A DNA stretch of 64,000 bases, taken from NCBI GenBank assembly GCA_024220505.1, contig JAKZZE010000017.1, positions 124,001-188,000 of the forward strand. The letters are read 5' to 3'. Of this stretch, positions 23,209-34,625 are shown piece by piece. The first letter of the stretch is position 1. The number at the start of each line of letters is the position of its first letter. The notes below the pieces were generated by a model. The model searched no databases. It saw only the letters and a program-made list of their open reading frames with translations, and was not told where the DNA came from. This DNA comes from Rhizopus arrhizus. Its lineage: Eukaryota; Mucoromycota; Mucoromycetes; Mucorales; Rhizopodaceae. The translations under genes and the position numbers were made by a program.

Positions 23209-25138
23209 TTAAAATTGATAGTTTTGAAAATCTATGAATGAATTATTTGTAATAAGTTCTGGTGCTTCTTCAAGAACTACCATCATGCCCAAAAGCATAT
23301 GAAAAGTATTGTGACAATGTACAGCCCATATGCCGGGGTTATCCTAGAGAATTATGTAAGAAAAAACAATTTTACGTTAGTATGCAGTAAATCACTTACA
23401 GCAATGATACGAATCTTTGACCAACCACAGCCAACTGCTTCGTTATCATCTGTCTGTTCTGCATATAACATTTTATCGATACCGGGATATATTAATGTCA
23501 CATCCTTTTGGATAGGATTTGGTATATTTCTTATATCACCATCTCTTTTTTCATCATATTCACCTATTCCATTAGCAATTTCCCAATGCGAATGACCATG
23601 CGTATGCCAGGGATGACTTCGGCAAGGTTGGCCAGGATAATGTGTAGATTGAATGATGATGTCAACAATTTCATAGTGTGCCAGAGGATAGGTGCCTAAA
23701 TGAGGATCAAAGCCTGTAGGGTATCTAGAGAAAACATTAGGCAGCCTTCGTCTTTTGCTCAAAAGATCGTAGAGTATAGGCGTTTGATTGTTAGAATGTT
23801 CCATGAAAGCTACACCATTAACATAAAACCGGCTTAGCCCATTTTCTCTTCGAGCTTCCACTGTTCGCAGCTTTATTGTTCTACTAGCTGGTCTGTTCAC
23901 CACAGGATCAACACCATAGTAAGGTTCTAAGTCAGACCAAATCCAATTGGGTTTGTCTATCCCTTTAAATCTCACTCGTTGTGATGGAGATTCAAGTATA
24001 ACAGGTTTTCTTAAAAAAAATGGCTCATCTGAATCAGGGGATCTGGTGTGATAATGAAGCACGGCTAAACCATTGGTCTTGTTAGGCACATCTTCGGACC
24101 AATTGCGTACAACTTCAATAACATAGTTATCTGGATCTTCTTCAGTGTAAATAAGTACAGAGAATCGCTGACCTGGAGTAACCTCGAGTTCACTCACTGT
24201 ATAAGGCTTGACAAGCTCACCATCAACTTCAATGATTGTCATCCTATGATTAGCGATACCAAAGAGGAGTGTACGAAAGGCTGTGGCGCCGATTACGCGG
24301 AGACGATATACTTTATTGGGCTGGACGGACAAAATTTCGTATCCCTCACATTGTGGAACAGAGATCTCTTTTGGGTTAAACAGTGTACGTCCATTGATCA
24401 AGATACTCTCTGCTTCGGGTATAGATGTAAAGTTGGGGCCCATGATCCAATTCTCCATACCAAGTCGAGTTTCATGCCACCATTCGCTCAAAACAATTGT
24501 ACGTTCGTAATCGTATTGAAAGGGGCCAGCAATAAGTTTTCTAGGTGGTCCTTCCATAGTAACTTCCTCTTCTGGTGTTAAATTCTCCGGTCGAGCATCC
24601 TTAGATTCATAAATAATGAAAGGCCCAAAGATTGTTTCCTCTTGTAAGCCAATGTGAGCATGATAGAAATAAGTGCCTGCTTGATTTACTACTCGAAACT
24701 CGTGAACATATTCTTCACCAGGATGAATAGGTAATTGAGTTATAAAAGGGACACCATCCGCATGATTCGATCCATATTGTCTTATACCGTGAAAGTGAAC
24801 TGCGACTGCTTGAGATTTGCCTTTTTTGTTTTAATCTGGTTACGAATTAAAACACGGACAATATCGCCTTGATCTGCAATAATAGCTGGTCCAGGCATCT
24901 GTCCGTTGATGAGCAATACATTTGGCGATGAATCAGAACAATCGGGATTTATGTGCTCTTCAGTAATGTTGAACTCGTAATAACGAACAACACCTTGGTC
25001 CAGGATATATTCTTCATCAACATACACTTTGACAACTGCCTGTGTTACATTCAATAAAAAAACAGTAGTTGTACCACTATTAATTTCCGGGCCATAATTT
25101 TCATTTTTTTTTTTTTTGCGAAAAAAAAAAATCTTCAA
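23209..25138 (-). CDS. Multicopper oxidase (laccase/ascorbate-oxidase type), one apparent frameshift
   Basis: Oxidase of about 620 aa with three cupredoxin domains, predicted secreted. Copper ligands are visible: HFHG, YHAH, HPWHTHGHSHWEI, and HCHNTFHMLLGM at the end. The axial Met fits a laccase/ascorbate oxidase rather than Fet3, which has Leu. Final exon 23209-23343; main exon 23400 upward. Upstream of the HFHG motif the frame changes at an A6 run (about 24822-24827): the N-terminal frame (to 25138) and the rest are offset as if one A were missing. This may be a sequence error, a small unrecognised intron or real inactivation. The N-terminus around A/T runs at 25107-25130 is odd and no clear signal peptide starts it, so the 5' end is uncertain. 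It is divergent from the bZIP gene. Confidence 0.82.
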
Positions 25139-25425
25139 ATGAAAACACTGGCCCTTTAACGAGTGATATTCTAATGCTAGCTAGGCTGTCATTTTGAGAA
25201 AAGAAATGTTAGTATATCGTTAATAAGTATTTCTTTTAAGAATAAAATGGAAAAACAATTCTAACGCTGTGTGGGAAACATCAATGTTTCATTGGATTCT
25301 AGCGTGATGAACTCCGGTTTTCCTTTCAGGGATTAATTTTACCCCACTTTTTTAATTTGGCTTTTTTCCTTTTTTTTTTTCTTTTTTTTTTACTATTATT
25401 AATCTTATATTAAAAGCGAAGTACG

Positions 25426-27055
25426 ATGGAAGAGGAACAAAACATAAATGATGTGAAGGAACCAGTCAAAATCCGTAAGAAGCCAGGTCGAAAACCCAAT
25501 CCTGCTTCTCCTGCACTGCGTAAAGCACAAAATAGAGCAGCTCAAAGAGCCTTTCGAGAACGCAAAGAACGGCATATGCGTGAATTGGAAATAGCAATCA
25601 AGCAAATAAAAGAGCAAAGGGATAAACTACATGTAGAAAATGAACAACTAAAGGTCAACTCAGATATACTTCAATCAGAGAATTGGTATTTGAAAGGCAT
25701 CGTACTTACACTTCAACTTGTCTGCTTTCAGCACAACTTAGTCATCCCTCAGCATGGCCCTTATGTAAATGAACAAAGCTTGTCATTATTGGCACAATCA
25801 ATACCGGAGCCCATCTCATCTTATATTAATGTAAACGCCAATAATAAAGTACCTATGCCGTCAAAATTGTTTGGCTGTCGACATAATGTACGGCAACGAG
25901 ACAGATATCTCTCTACAGGATCTATTCTGGTCACTAAAGAAGGTGTTCATTCTATGCAAGAACAGCAACAGCAGAAATCTTCTGTATCTTTTAACTTAGT
26001 ATCAGACTTAACCAATCAAGATACAAAAAAACTCAATTTATCCGAGGACTTTATGCAACCATTTCAATTCGACACTAACATCCCCCCACTTTCTCCTTCT
26101 TCTACTGAACCTGACCAACCTTTAGAAAAATACAAAAATTCACCGGTACCAGTTGCAGTGAGGGATGAACCTGTTACTTCTAACTTGGCTGCTATACAAG
26201 CACTTAGATTAAGACTAAGGCTTCAATCAGCATGTAATCGTACGGACTCTGCTCCTTTTGCTATACAGCCGACTCTACTTCAGGTAAACATTTGCCTATC
26301 AATTAGAATAAAGACAAAAATAAAGCTCATATATTCTTACACAGTTGACAATCCCACACGACCCTCGCATTGACCTAATTCCTACTCCGCATATGCGAGA
26401 CAGAATGATTCTGTTTCGAGATCAATTTGATCTAGATGATTGCTTTCGTTGCCTCTTAAGCGGTTCCCTTTTCCACGGTGGAGATCCAGCAGTTGCTTCC
26501 AACTGGCAACTACCAGCAGAGTTCTTTGAAAAGTACTGGTTTTTAACCATTGACTATGACCTTCGACGTACTACCAATCGCTGGAGAAGACTTCAAGGCT
26601 TAGAAGATATTGATTTTAACAATGAAGAGAAAAAGGAAAAAGAGCAAACTCAGCCTGTGTTAGAAAAAATGCCTAACTTGGATTATAATGATATCTCTGC
26701 TTGGCTAAGTACCGAATTCCAAAAGATGGCAGCTTCCCAACAGCAACAAGAAAACATAGCAACTTCATGTGCCTCTTCATCATCTTCATACTCCTCATCA
26801 CATTCGTTAACATCCTCTATTAATGAAAAAGAAAACGATTCTTGCTCTATTGAACCCATACGGTTGATGGATGGTTTTTCGTTGTCTTACTTCAATACAA
26901 AGAAAGATAGAACATGTTCAGAAAATGCTATGTCACCAGCACAACCACCGGAATATGGCTTAAACTCAACTTGGGATTCAATGCTGACAGATCCGATGGA
27001 TGAAGACTATGACACAATGATGAACGATATTATTGATGCAGAACAAATTTGTTAA
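25426..27055 (+). CDS. Yap-like bZIP transcription factor with C-terminal DUF3425-like region
   Basis: Two exons, 25426-26283 and 26345-27055, give about 522 aa. The basic region (RKAQNRAAQRAFRERKERHM, about residues 28-47) has the NxxAQRxFR pattern of fungal Yap/AP-1 factors, followed by a leucine zipper with heptads up to about residue 85. The second exon starts a conserved region (PHDPRIDLIPTPHMRDRM, then CFRCLLSGSLFHGGDPA and NWQLPAEFFEKYWFL) like the DUF3425 domain attached to many fungal bZIP proteins. The tail is Ser-rich and acidic. Such factors act in the nucleus, often in stress or metabolic control; the target set is unknown. A T-rich leader precedes the ATG. The 287 bp shared with the divergent multicopper oxidase gene may be a common regulatory region (inference). 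Confidence 0.92.
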
Positions 27056-27343
27056 TCCTTTTTTGTATTATTTATTTATTATTATCATCAAAAACCCATC
27101 ATCATACCAAAACAAAATAAAAAGCCTTTTGAAAACCATAACCCGCATGCTCATAGAGATTAAAAGTTTTATTATAGAATTAGCTTAAGTTTCAGAGATA
27201 TTCAATTTTATTTGTTGTTGAAGCCTGTGTAGCTTGAAAGGGAACTTTTTGTGGCTTTTGTTCAGTTGGGATTTTTATTGGCCGAACTTTTGGTAGAACT
27301 TGAAAAGATGACAATCTACTAGCAGTCTTCTTTTTTAAAATAT

Positions 27344-28115
27344 ATGGCTTTACCGCGTGCATACCAGTCTGCATTTACACCAAGTGAAATTGAATTTATT
27401 GCTAATGAACAAAAGATAAAAATCATTCCCAACGTGCGATTGCCAGCGATCCACCTTATTCAGGTACACTGTTATATACAAAGCAAACAAACAGTAAATA
27501 ATTCTTTTTTTTTTTAGGAAGACGTACAGCCATTTCGACCACCATTAACAGCCGAAGTATTTGTGTGGATGGCGCTCATACTAAAAAAAGAAAACAAATG
27601 CACCATTGTATGTCCTGAGTGGCTTACTGTTGGTAATACATCATAGTTTAATGAGAAGAGAAAGAGAGCAAGTACTTATTGATGATCGCTAGAGCATTTA
27701 AAAAAAAGGCAAGAAGAAGAAGAGAGCCATGAAGAATTTAGTAAACTGCCGTTTCATTATATGGAGTTAGCTCAGTTATTGATTGAAACGTAAAAAAAAA
27801 AAAATATACATTCAATGCGCATAGTAATGGATATATGTAGTGCCCCAGATGATATTCCAAATGTGGGACAAATTCGTACATTATTAAAAAATCTTCGAGA
27901 AACAAGACAAGTAAAAGCTAGAATGGGTTTGGATGTATTGGATGATAAATGGCTGGGAGTAAGCAACACAAAAAAAAAGAAAGTTGAATTGGATACTTAT
28001 TGTTCTGTATTAGATGAATAATTTATCCTTAATGGAAATCAATGAAATTAGGCCCTTCTTCTCAAAGGCATTTGAAGAAATGAGGAGATTGAACATAAAA
28101 GACAAAGGACAATAA
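27344..28115 (+). CDS. PSF2: GINS complex subunit Psf2
   Basis: Five exons (27344-27463, 27518-27632, 27693-27789, 27841-27958, 28014-28115) give about 183 aa, normal for Psf2. GINS (Sld5, Psf1-3) joins Cdc45 and Mcm2-7 in the replicative CMG helicase. Family signatures: an N-terminal AFTPSEIEFIANEQKIKIIPN, then GPIxLF-like RLPAIHLIQEDVQPFRPP, VPLWVALxLK-like VFVWMALILKKENKC, CPEWLTVEHLKKRQEEE, FHYMELAQLLIE, APDDIPN, IRTLLKNLRETRQVKARMGL, and the C-terminal LSLMEINEIRPFF. Two introns need care: exon 4 starts after the TAG at 27838-27840, and exon 5 at 28014 replaces an apparent early stop at 28021. Its 3' end lies 25 bp from the convergent YPP1-like pseudogene. Confidence 0.92.
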
Positions 28116-28140
28116 TTTTGTAAATAGGATACCAAATTTC

Positions 28141-29850
28141 TTAAATAAAACACGGTAATATAGAAAAGGCTTGAGTAGATGTAGTAGGATCTAAATCTAG
28201 TGAATAAAATGAGCATGCTTTTGTATGCTCCAATCTATCTGTCTTTTGATAAAGCTCTCCTAAAAGGAACTTGCAAACATACTACATGTAAACGGATGGC
28301 AGCAAATAATACTTTTTCACTACTACCATGCTTCTGCATAATTCCAACCATTTGATCTTGTCAAACTATCTAATAAAGCTTCTGCCACCTAGCAATTGCC
28401 TTGAAGTAAATATGACTTACTCAATTCAAGACGACTCCTAACATGACATGGATCAATCTCTAATGCTTTATTAAATGCAGTTTGATCGTACTCAGCATCT
28501 GTTTTAGATGCTAATAAGAACTGTCCCAACACACACCATACCATTGGATTATTTGTCCAAACAACATGCTCTGCTTCCAATATGACATTTCTTGCTTCGT
28601 TTAACTTTCCAAGTTTTATAAATAGTTGGACTGTTAACAAACAAAGATCGGAAAGAATACGATCAGACTCTAATTTTCTAATAACATCTTGTGTGCGGGG
28701 CTTCAGATATATAAGAGAGCTGTAAAATAGATTGCAAACTTGTAAAAGAGGTGGCAAACTTTGAAAAGAACCGACAGAACTATCTGTTTATTATTCTGCT
28801 TTCAAATAAAAATGTTCATTTTAATGATTTACTTTTTCTTCTCTTACTGTATGACCTTACATGTGAAATTTGAATACTTCCATCTTGAGACGAATCGGTG
28901 CTTTTGATTCTGTGGTCCACATTTTTTAATCTAAAAAGATGCAATCCATAATGATGCTTAGTACCTACATTTTTGGATGTCAAACTAGAGATTGATCTCG
29001 CTTATGATACATCATCTGATTTACTTACAGTTGTACCTGATGTCGCCGTACTGGGAACTTCTATGTTTTTCTTTTGATCTTGTAGCTGACTTAGATTGTC
29101 AAGCAAACCGGAAAGTACTATTTCCCTGTCATGGCTTCAAAGACTTCAGGTACCACAACCATTTTAGCGTAGTAAGAGAATAGAAATTCAGGGGAAAATA
29201 GGGCGAATTCAGGCACACGAGTAGCATAGAGTAGCCAAATACGCGTCAGTTGAAAGAGCATAAACTGCTCTGTTTCATCATAATGACTTTTTAGATCAAC
29301 CTGTTGTAGACTAACCTCACACGTCTTCAAGGCAAGACCAAAATCACTTTGTACAGAGCAGGAGACAAGAAGGGTAAGCAAGTACCAAAAAGTAAATATG
29401 AAGGGTTCTTTTTCAGAGCAAGAGTAACAGACTGAACAGCTTGACTTACATCACACATTTCTGCTTGCTGTAGTACAAGTTGATTATAAATTTCCCATGA
29501 ACGATTATTTATACCCAAAGATTGTTTAAGGTAAAACAATGCTTTTCCACGATAATCAGGCCGTGCCTCAGGATTGAAACCTGTGAAAAATAATCAATAA
29601 AAAAAATCTGTTCAATACTTGTTCTTTCCGTATTGTATTTTTTTATGCTGCCTTGCTAACTCAGGATTAACCTTCCAACTTTCATTAGAACGAGTTGTAT
29701 CTATATCAACTTTCACTAATTTCATTGAAGCCATATAAAACGAAAAAAAGCTATTTATTTCCTCAATTGGATATGTTGCTGTTTGAGCGGAGTATATACC
29801 CTACGAAGAGCGGCATGGATAAAAACGATTGCCATATTAAACAATAAAGC
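28141..29850 (-). pseudogene. YPP1: Decayed YPP1/TTC7-like TPR protein (C-terminal part)
   Basis: Minus-strand remnants of a tetratricopeptide protein of the Ypp1/TTC7 family, which in yeast and animals scaffolds the PI4-kinase at the plasma membrane. Recognisable blocks in order: AQTATYPIEEINSFFSFY, GFNPEARPDYRGKALFYLKQ, SWEIYNQLVLQQAEM, SVTLALKKNPSYL, LLTLLVSCSVQSDFGLALK, VLSGLLDNLSQLQ, ILSDLCLLTVQLFIKLGKL, VWTNNPMVWCVLGQFLLA, FLLGELYQKTDRLEHTKAC, and the C-terminal QAFSILPCFI. Lesions: most of the N-terminus is missing; frameshifts lie near 29385 (T run) and near 29128; an in-frame TAG (about 28393) replaces the residues after QGNC. Blocks keep family order, so this looks like a truncated, inactivated copy rather than a misread intron pattern. 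Confidence 0.72.
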
Positions 29851-30184
29851 CTTAGTTCATGTAATAGGTGTGTGTAGTTTTATTTCTCGTCTGTATCAGC
29901 TCATTTTTAGGTCTAAAAAAAATTCTAGTTTAATATAACCTAATTTTTTAACGGCTCAGGTGATACAATTCAAAAGGCTATACTTTTACATTTATTATAG
30001 CACTCTTTATAAGGGAAAGCTACGTAGTTTACGATTACATTATTTTTTTTTGTAAAAGGAGGATTTTAATCGATACCTAAGCCCAAATTTACTGTTTGGT
30101 AATACAGCAATGAACCTTGTTAGAAAAAGTGGTGCTAAGAACTTTATTTTTTATTTTATTTCTTTCTGATTTCAGTGAATCATT

Positions 30185-32118
30185 ATGAGCCAAAATAGTG
30201 ATATTGATAGCAACAATGAAATAGAAGGCAGTGAATTCACAAAAAGAACACAGACAAATCAATCAAACAAATCACATTGTAAATACTGCAATAAAAAAAT
30301 ACATGCGTCAAGAAACATTTCAGGTGTATGCTCGTTCTGCAAGAAGAGAAAGTTTGAAGATTCTGTGGCCTTTTCATTCGAAGAGGGATCAAAACGTACC
30401 CTGACTAACTCAAACTTTGTTCAATGTCAATCAATGAAGTATGCTGAACTTGCTGGCTGTCAACCAATGAGAACTGACATATTTACACCAAACACAATTA
30501 GCAGTGTCTCGTCGTATTGTCTAATTCCAAATGAAGCTGCCTTAACTTTGTCTAAAAATATAAAATTTCTAGATGACACTGTGTCTGATGTGTTTTCTGG
30601 TCGAATTTCCTTTAGCAGAAATCAGAACGGCAAGATTTACAATGGTTAACAAATAGCAGAGGAAAAGTTCACAAGCAACAAATCAACAATGACACTGCCC
30701 TTCAAATGAGTGTCAGAACTTCGGCAATGCCAAAATTCATTAACAAACTTGGCCCATATACTGCTATTAGTAGGTTGTCACTATCTAGCATTGACAACAT
30801 TATCCAGCCCGACTCTTATGATATTTTGAAGAAGGTTTTTACGAAAAAAGAAATGGAGGCCATTGAGAATATAAATTTGGATTTGTACGTCGGGTTGTCA
30901 GAAGAAGATGAAAAGCTGTTAAAGAAGGTGGTTGAAAGGTATACTCCAAAAGAATAAGTCGACCTTGAAAACATCATTGCTTATAATGATTTTTCTTTAT
31001 TATAGTAGAGGTGCAGAAGGCAACACAGACAATATGATGGATGAAATATTGACAGAACAGCTTCGTCTTAGTAAATTGCGTTTATATCATAGTGATACTT
31101 ACAAGTTGCTAAATATTCTCAGATGCATGCAAGTTAAAATACTAAAATGCAAAAATACTCTCTATTAACGTCTTCATTGTCCAATAGGATTGAAAACGTA
31201 GACAACTACTCAGAAGCCGATAGCGAGATGACGGCCTACCGTCTCTGCGCGAAAATACTAGATTGTCTTTTTAGTGGGACAGGACTAAGATTGTTGGAGT
31301 AATTTGAACTTTGACATTTGCGGTGAGTACAATACTAATATTGTTTATGAATCTGTTAAAATCTAGTGGTGAACCTGGCTGTATTGCTATAAAAGAAGAA
31401 ATAATTGTAAACCACTCTTTATTTCCAATCTCTGAAAAAAACGCGCTATCAACTTGCAGCGTTAGAAAGATTGATGCGATCGTTATTGCAGAAATGCAGA
31501 AAGAAAAAGTTGAATTATCAAGTAACGAATGGAAAAAAAATTATGTCAGTTCTAGCACAGTCATAAAGCAGCAATCAAAAAATCTACGATCCAACTTGTC
31601 TATTTTGAATCAGTTGAGTCGTAAATACGAAATCAAAACCAAAAGCATATTAGCAATGGATTTCATTGGTGAGTGTTTGCTAACATGATCAAGTATCTTC
31701 AGGCTCTAATGATGATGATAATAATTTTGGCAAATAGGCAGCAGCGGCTATATGTATACTTTGGAGAAAAAAGAGGGAGTTTATGTTGCAAGTCTGATCG
31801 AAGAGGTTATCCTGCCCACAAACAAATCACAGATTAAGCGCGTTCTAAAGACTGTCAACGCTCTCTTCATGTTCAAGGTAAGATTATTTCGATACTTTTT
31901 TAACTCACAAAACTCATCCTCCTCCAATTTGAAAGAATCACATGACAAAACTGGCTGCAGAAGTTGCGGAAGATATGAAAGTAAGAGCGCCAGCGCCAAA
32001 ACTGAAAGGTGTTGTAAGATCGAGAGTACTTCATGAGTCAGCTCCTTGCGAAACCCCTCGAGTTCTGTTTTTGCCAAAGTCAAAGAAAAGAAAGTTAAAT
32101 CAGGATGTTGTCGACTGA
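30185..32118 (+). CDS. Unrecognised multi-exon gene with N-terminal CxxC pairs and C-terminal NLS
   Basis: The ATG at 30185 opens a frame with two CxxC pairs (CKYCNKK, CSFCKKRK) about 20 residues apart, a possible zinc ribbon. The 3' part assembles cleanly: 30616-30938, 31006-31104, 31188-31298, 31367-31668, 31738-31877 and 31936-32118, all by GT-AG introns and consistent phase (about 386 codons). It shows DNYSEADSEMTAYRLCAKIL, CIAIKEEIIVN, WKKNYVSSSTVIKQQSKNLR, a Gly/Tyr segment (IGSSGYMYTLEKKEGVYVAS) and a final KSKKRKL nuclear localisation-like signal. The link between the first exon and 30616 is not settled; a very short intron (donor near 30580) or a frameshift is possible. Family unknown; well-kept phases argue for a functional or recently functional gene. 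Confidence 0.6.
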
Positions 32119-32274
32119 TGTGCTTGTAATAACAAATTATTGTAAATTATGAATTGATTTAATCAATATTATATACCACTTGATAATGAGACATATATGT
32201 TCTCATAGATAATAATGCACCTTGTTTAATATCCTGTTGTTTCTGTTTATTTAATTTATTATATACGGTACACG

Positions 32275-34605
32275 TTGGATGAGTGGACAACTCCGGAAAA
32301 AATCAACAAAACCATCCTATCTTATCTCAAGAGACACTCAACTGAAACAGCAATGGCTGTCAACACAATATACAAAATCACAGAAAACACTAAATTCCAA
32401 GCCAGAGTTGCAATGGAAATCTTTGAGCAGCTACAATACGTGCTTCAAGAAGCAATTATTGACAAATGTAGAGAGCAAAGCAGACGTTTGGCAGCCTTTG
32501 GGCTTGCAACAGCAAAAGCGCAAGAAAGGGAAGCAAGAGATTATTCAGACAAAGCTCTTAACATCCCCATCAGCATCCGACATCTGGAGTCAGCAGAAGA
32601 GGATCCAAAAACCAAGAATGCCTACAGTAATGAATTTCTCAACAAATTCCACCAAGCAAATTTTGAACAGAAACTTGTTCAACAAGCCAGTGGAAGTCGA
32701 GGAGGCAGTAGAGGCAGTGGATTCGTCTCCAGAGGAAATTTACGAGGAGGTAGAGGTTTCAGGTATGGAAGAGGAAATGGTACAGGAGGATCTTTTTTTG
32801 GCCAGGGAACCCCTCAGAGATGGGGAACCAACAGAACAGTTACACCAACAGCTCACACCAAAACCATCCACATCACCATCCCAACAACAACACCCCCAAC
32901 AACCAATAATTTCCACGGCAAATTACAGCATTCCGACAGATGGAATAGCACTGAGGGGACGATTACAACGATTTCTTTATCAATGGCAGTCTATGACAAG
33001 ACATCCATGGCCTTTATCAGTGGTACAAGAAGGCTATCAAATACCACTTGTAAGGAAACCAACTCCGTGGAAATTATATCAAATAAAATTGAACCAGACC
33101 GAGCAATCAGCCGTAGACGAAGCTGTGGAAAAGTTTCTTCAAGCGGGTATAATAGGAATATCTCCAACACAAAGCAAAAATTACTTATCCAACTTTTTCA
33201 CAATTCAAGAAACCACAAAATATCGGCCAATATTTGATTGCCAACAAATAAACAACTACATTCAATACCACCATTTCAAAATGGAAGGGGTTCCTGCACT
33301 GAGAGAAATCATAGAGCGGAACGACTTTATTTGCAAACTGGATCTGAAGGATGCATATGTTGTCACACCAATTCATCCCAACTCGAAGAAATACTTAACT
33401 TTCCAGAATCAAGGGATTATTTACCAATACAAAACTTTGGCGTTCGGAATGAGCGTAAGCCCGAGGGTATTCCGCAAAATGATGCGATTTGCGATAGAGC
33501 CATTACGGCAGCAGGGAATTCGACTGGTTTATTATCTAGACAATATTTGTATTCTAGGAACGACGGCAGAGGAGACCAAAAATCTCACCCAAAAAGTTTT
33601 ATCTCACTTAGAAAAGTTGAGTTTTCTGATCAATTTTCAGAAAAGTGTTTTAACACCTATGCAACAACAGGAGTTCCTAGGCTTCAACTTCAATACCAAG
33701 ACTATGCAGATCGCGGTCCCGGGGAAGAAAATATCAAAGTTAATGCTCCGCATCAAACAGGCACTAAAAGCTCAACCATGTCAGCACAATTGTCGTTGGT
33801 ACGCCAGTTTGATGGGAAAGATGCCGTCTATGATACCAGCCATTGGAGAGGCCTTATTACATATTCGCCACATGCAGAGAGATTTAGCGATGACACTCAA
33901 TCTATATCGTCAAAATTGGAATGCACAGTTGTCGCTATCTACAGAAAGCAAGAACGAACTGCATTGGTGATTACAATGGATGACAAAGAAGAACGGCCTT
34001 CCCATAAGGAAGACAATATCCGGTATCGAGAAGACCCTGACGATCTATGTCGACGCCTCGGACTTAGGGTGGGGAGTGAGTTCCACCACAATCCAAGCAA
34101 CAGGAGCTTGGACAACAGAAGAGAGTACTCTATCCATCAATGCGAGAGAACTTACAGCGATTTACTTTGCCCTAAAACTCCATGCCAAAAAGTTTCCCAA
34201 CTCCCACATCAAATTGTTCACCGACAATATTACAGCTCTCAAATACAGCAGCAAGTCGGGGGCACAGCATCCAAGATATTACAAGACCTTGCAGTAAAGA
34301 TTCAAGAGATATGCAACAGTTACAATCTAGATATGGAATACGAACACATTTCGGGACGAGAGAACTTTCAAGCGGATTGGCTAAGCCGGCAGCATCATAC
34401 GACGTCAAAAAACATAATTTACAATGCTCATATGCCCAAAAGAATATTCCAACAACTCAGTCGGATATGGGGGCCATTGACGATAGATGCGTTTGCGGAC
34501 AGGATGAACACCAAATTACCAACATTTTGGAGCATGCGTCCGGATCCAGAAGCGGCAGCCACCGATGCCTTCCAACAAACTTGGAGGAAACAGGGAATTT
34601 ATATT
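32275..34605 (+). pseudogene. DIRS-like retroelement fragment (gag-like plus RT/RNase H), inactive
   Basis: A gag-like frame (about 32275-32830; Gly/Arg-rich tail GGRGFRYGRGNGTGG) overlaps an RT frame (about 32880-33970). The RT shows YRPIFDCQQINNYIQ, LDLKDAYVVTPIHPNSKKYL, LAFGMSVSPRVFRK and LGFNFNTKTM, typical of DIRS-type (tyrosine-recombinase) elements. The catalytic box reads YLDN (33533-33544) rather than YLDD. RNase H continues after an in-frame TGA (33968-33970, in a Trp-Trp position) with YVDASDLGWG and LFTDNITAL, then shifts frame near 34290 into HISGRENFQADWLSR and the DIRS-type IDAFADRMNTKLP tail. No tyrosine recombinase, methyltransferase or terminal repeats were seen. The fragment stops at a T run near 34617. 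Confidence 0.85.
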
Positions 34606-34625
34606 AAAAGACAACTTTTTTTTTT

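Noticed and set aside
23299..24581. Plus-strand ORFs over the multicopper oxidase
   Set aside because: Antisense shadows of a strongly conserved minus-strand coding region.
28014..28020. PSF2 ending at the TAA after LDTYCSVLDE
   Set aside because: That stretch is an unspliced intron. The GT at 27959 and AG before 28014 restore the conserved Psf2 C-terminus.
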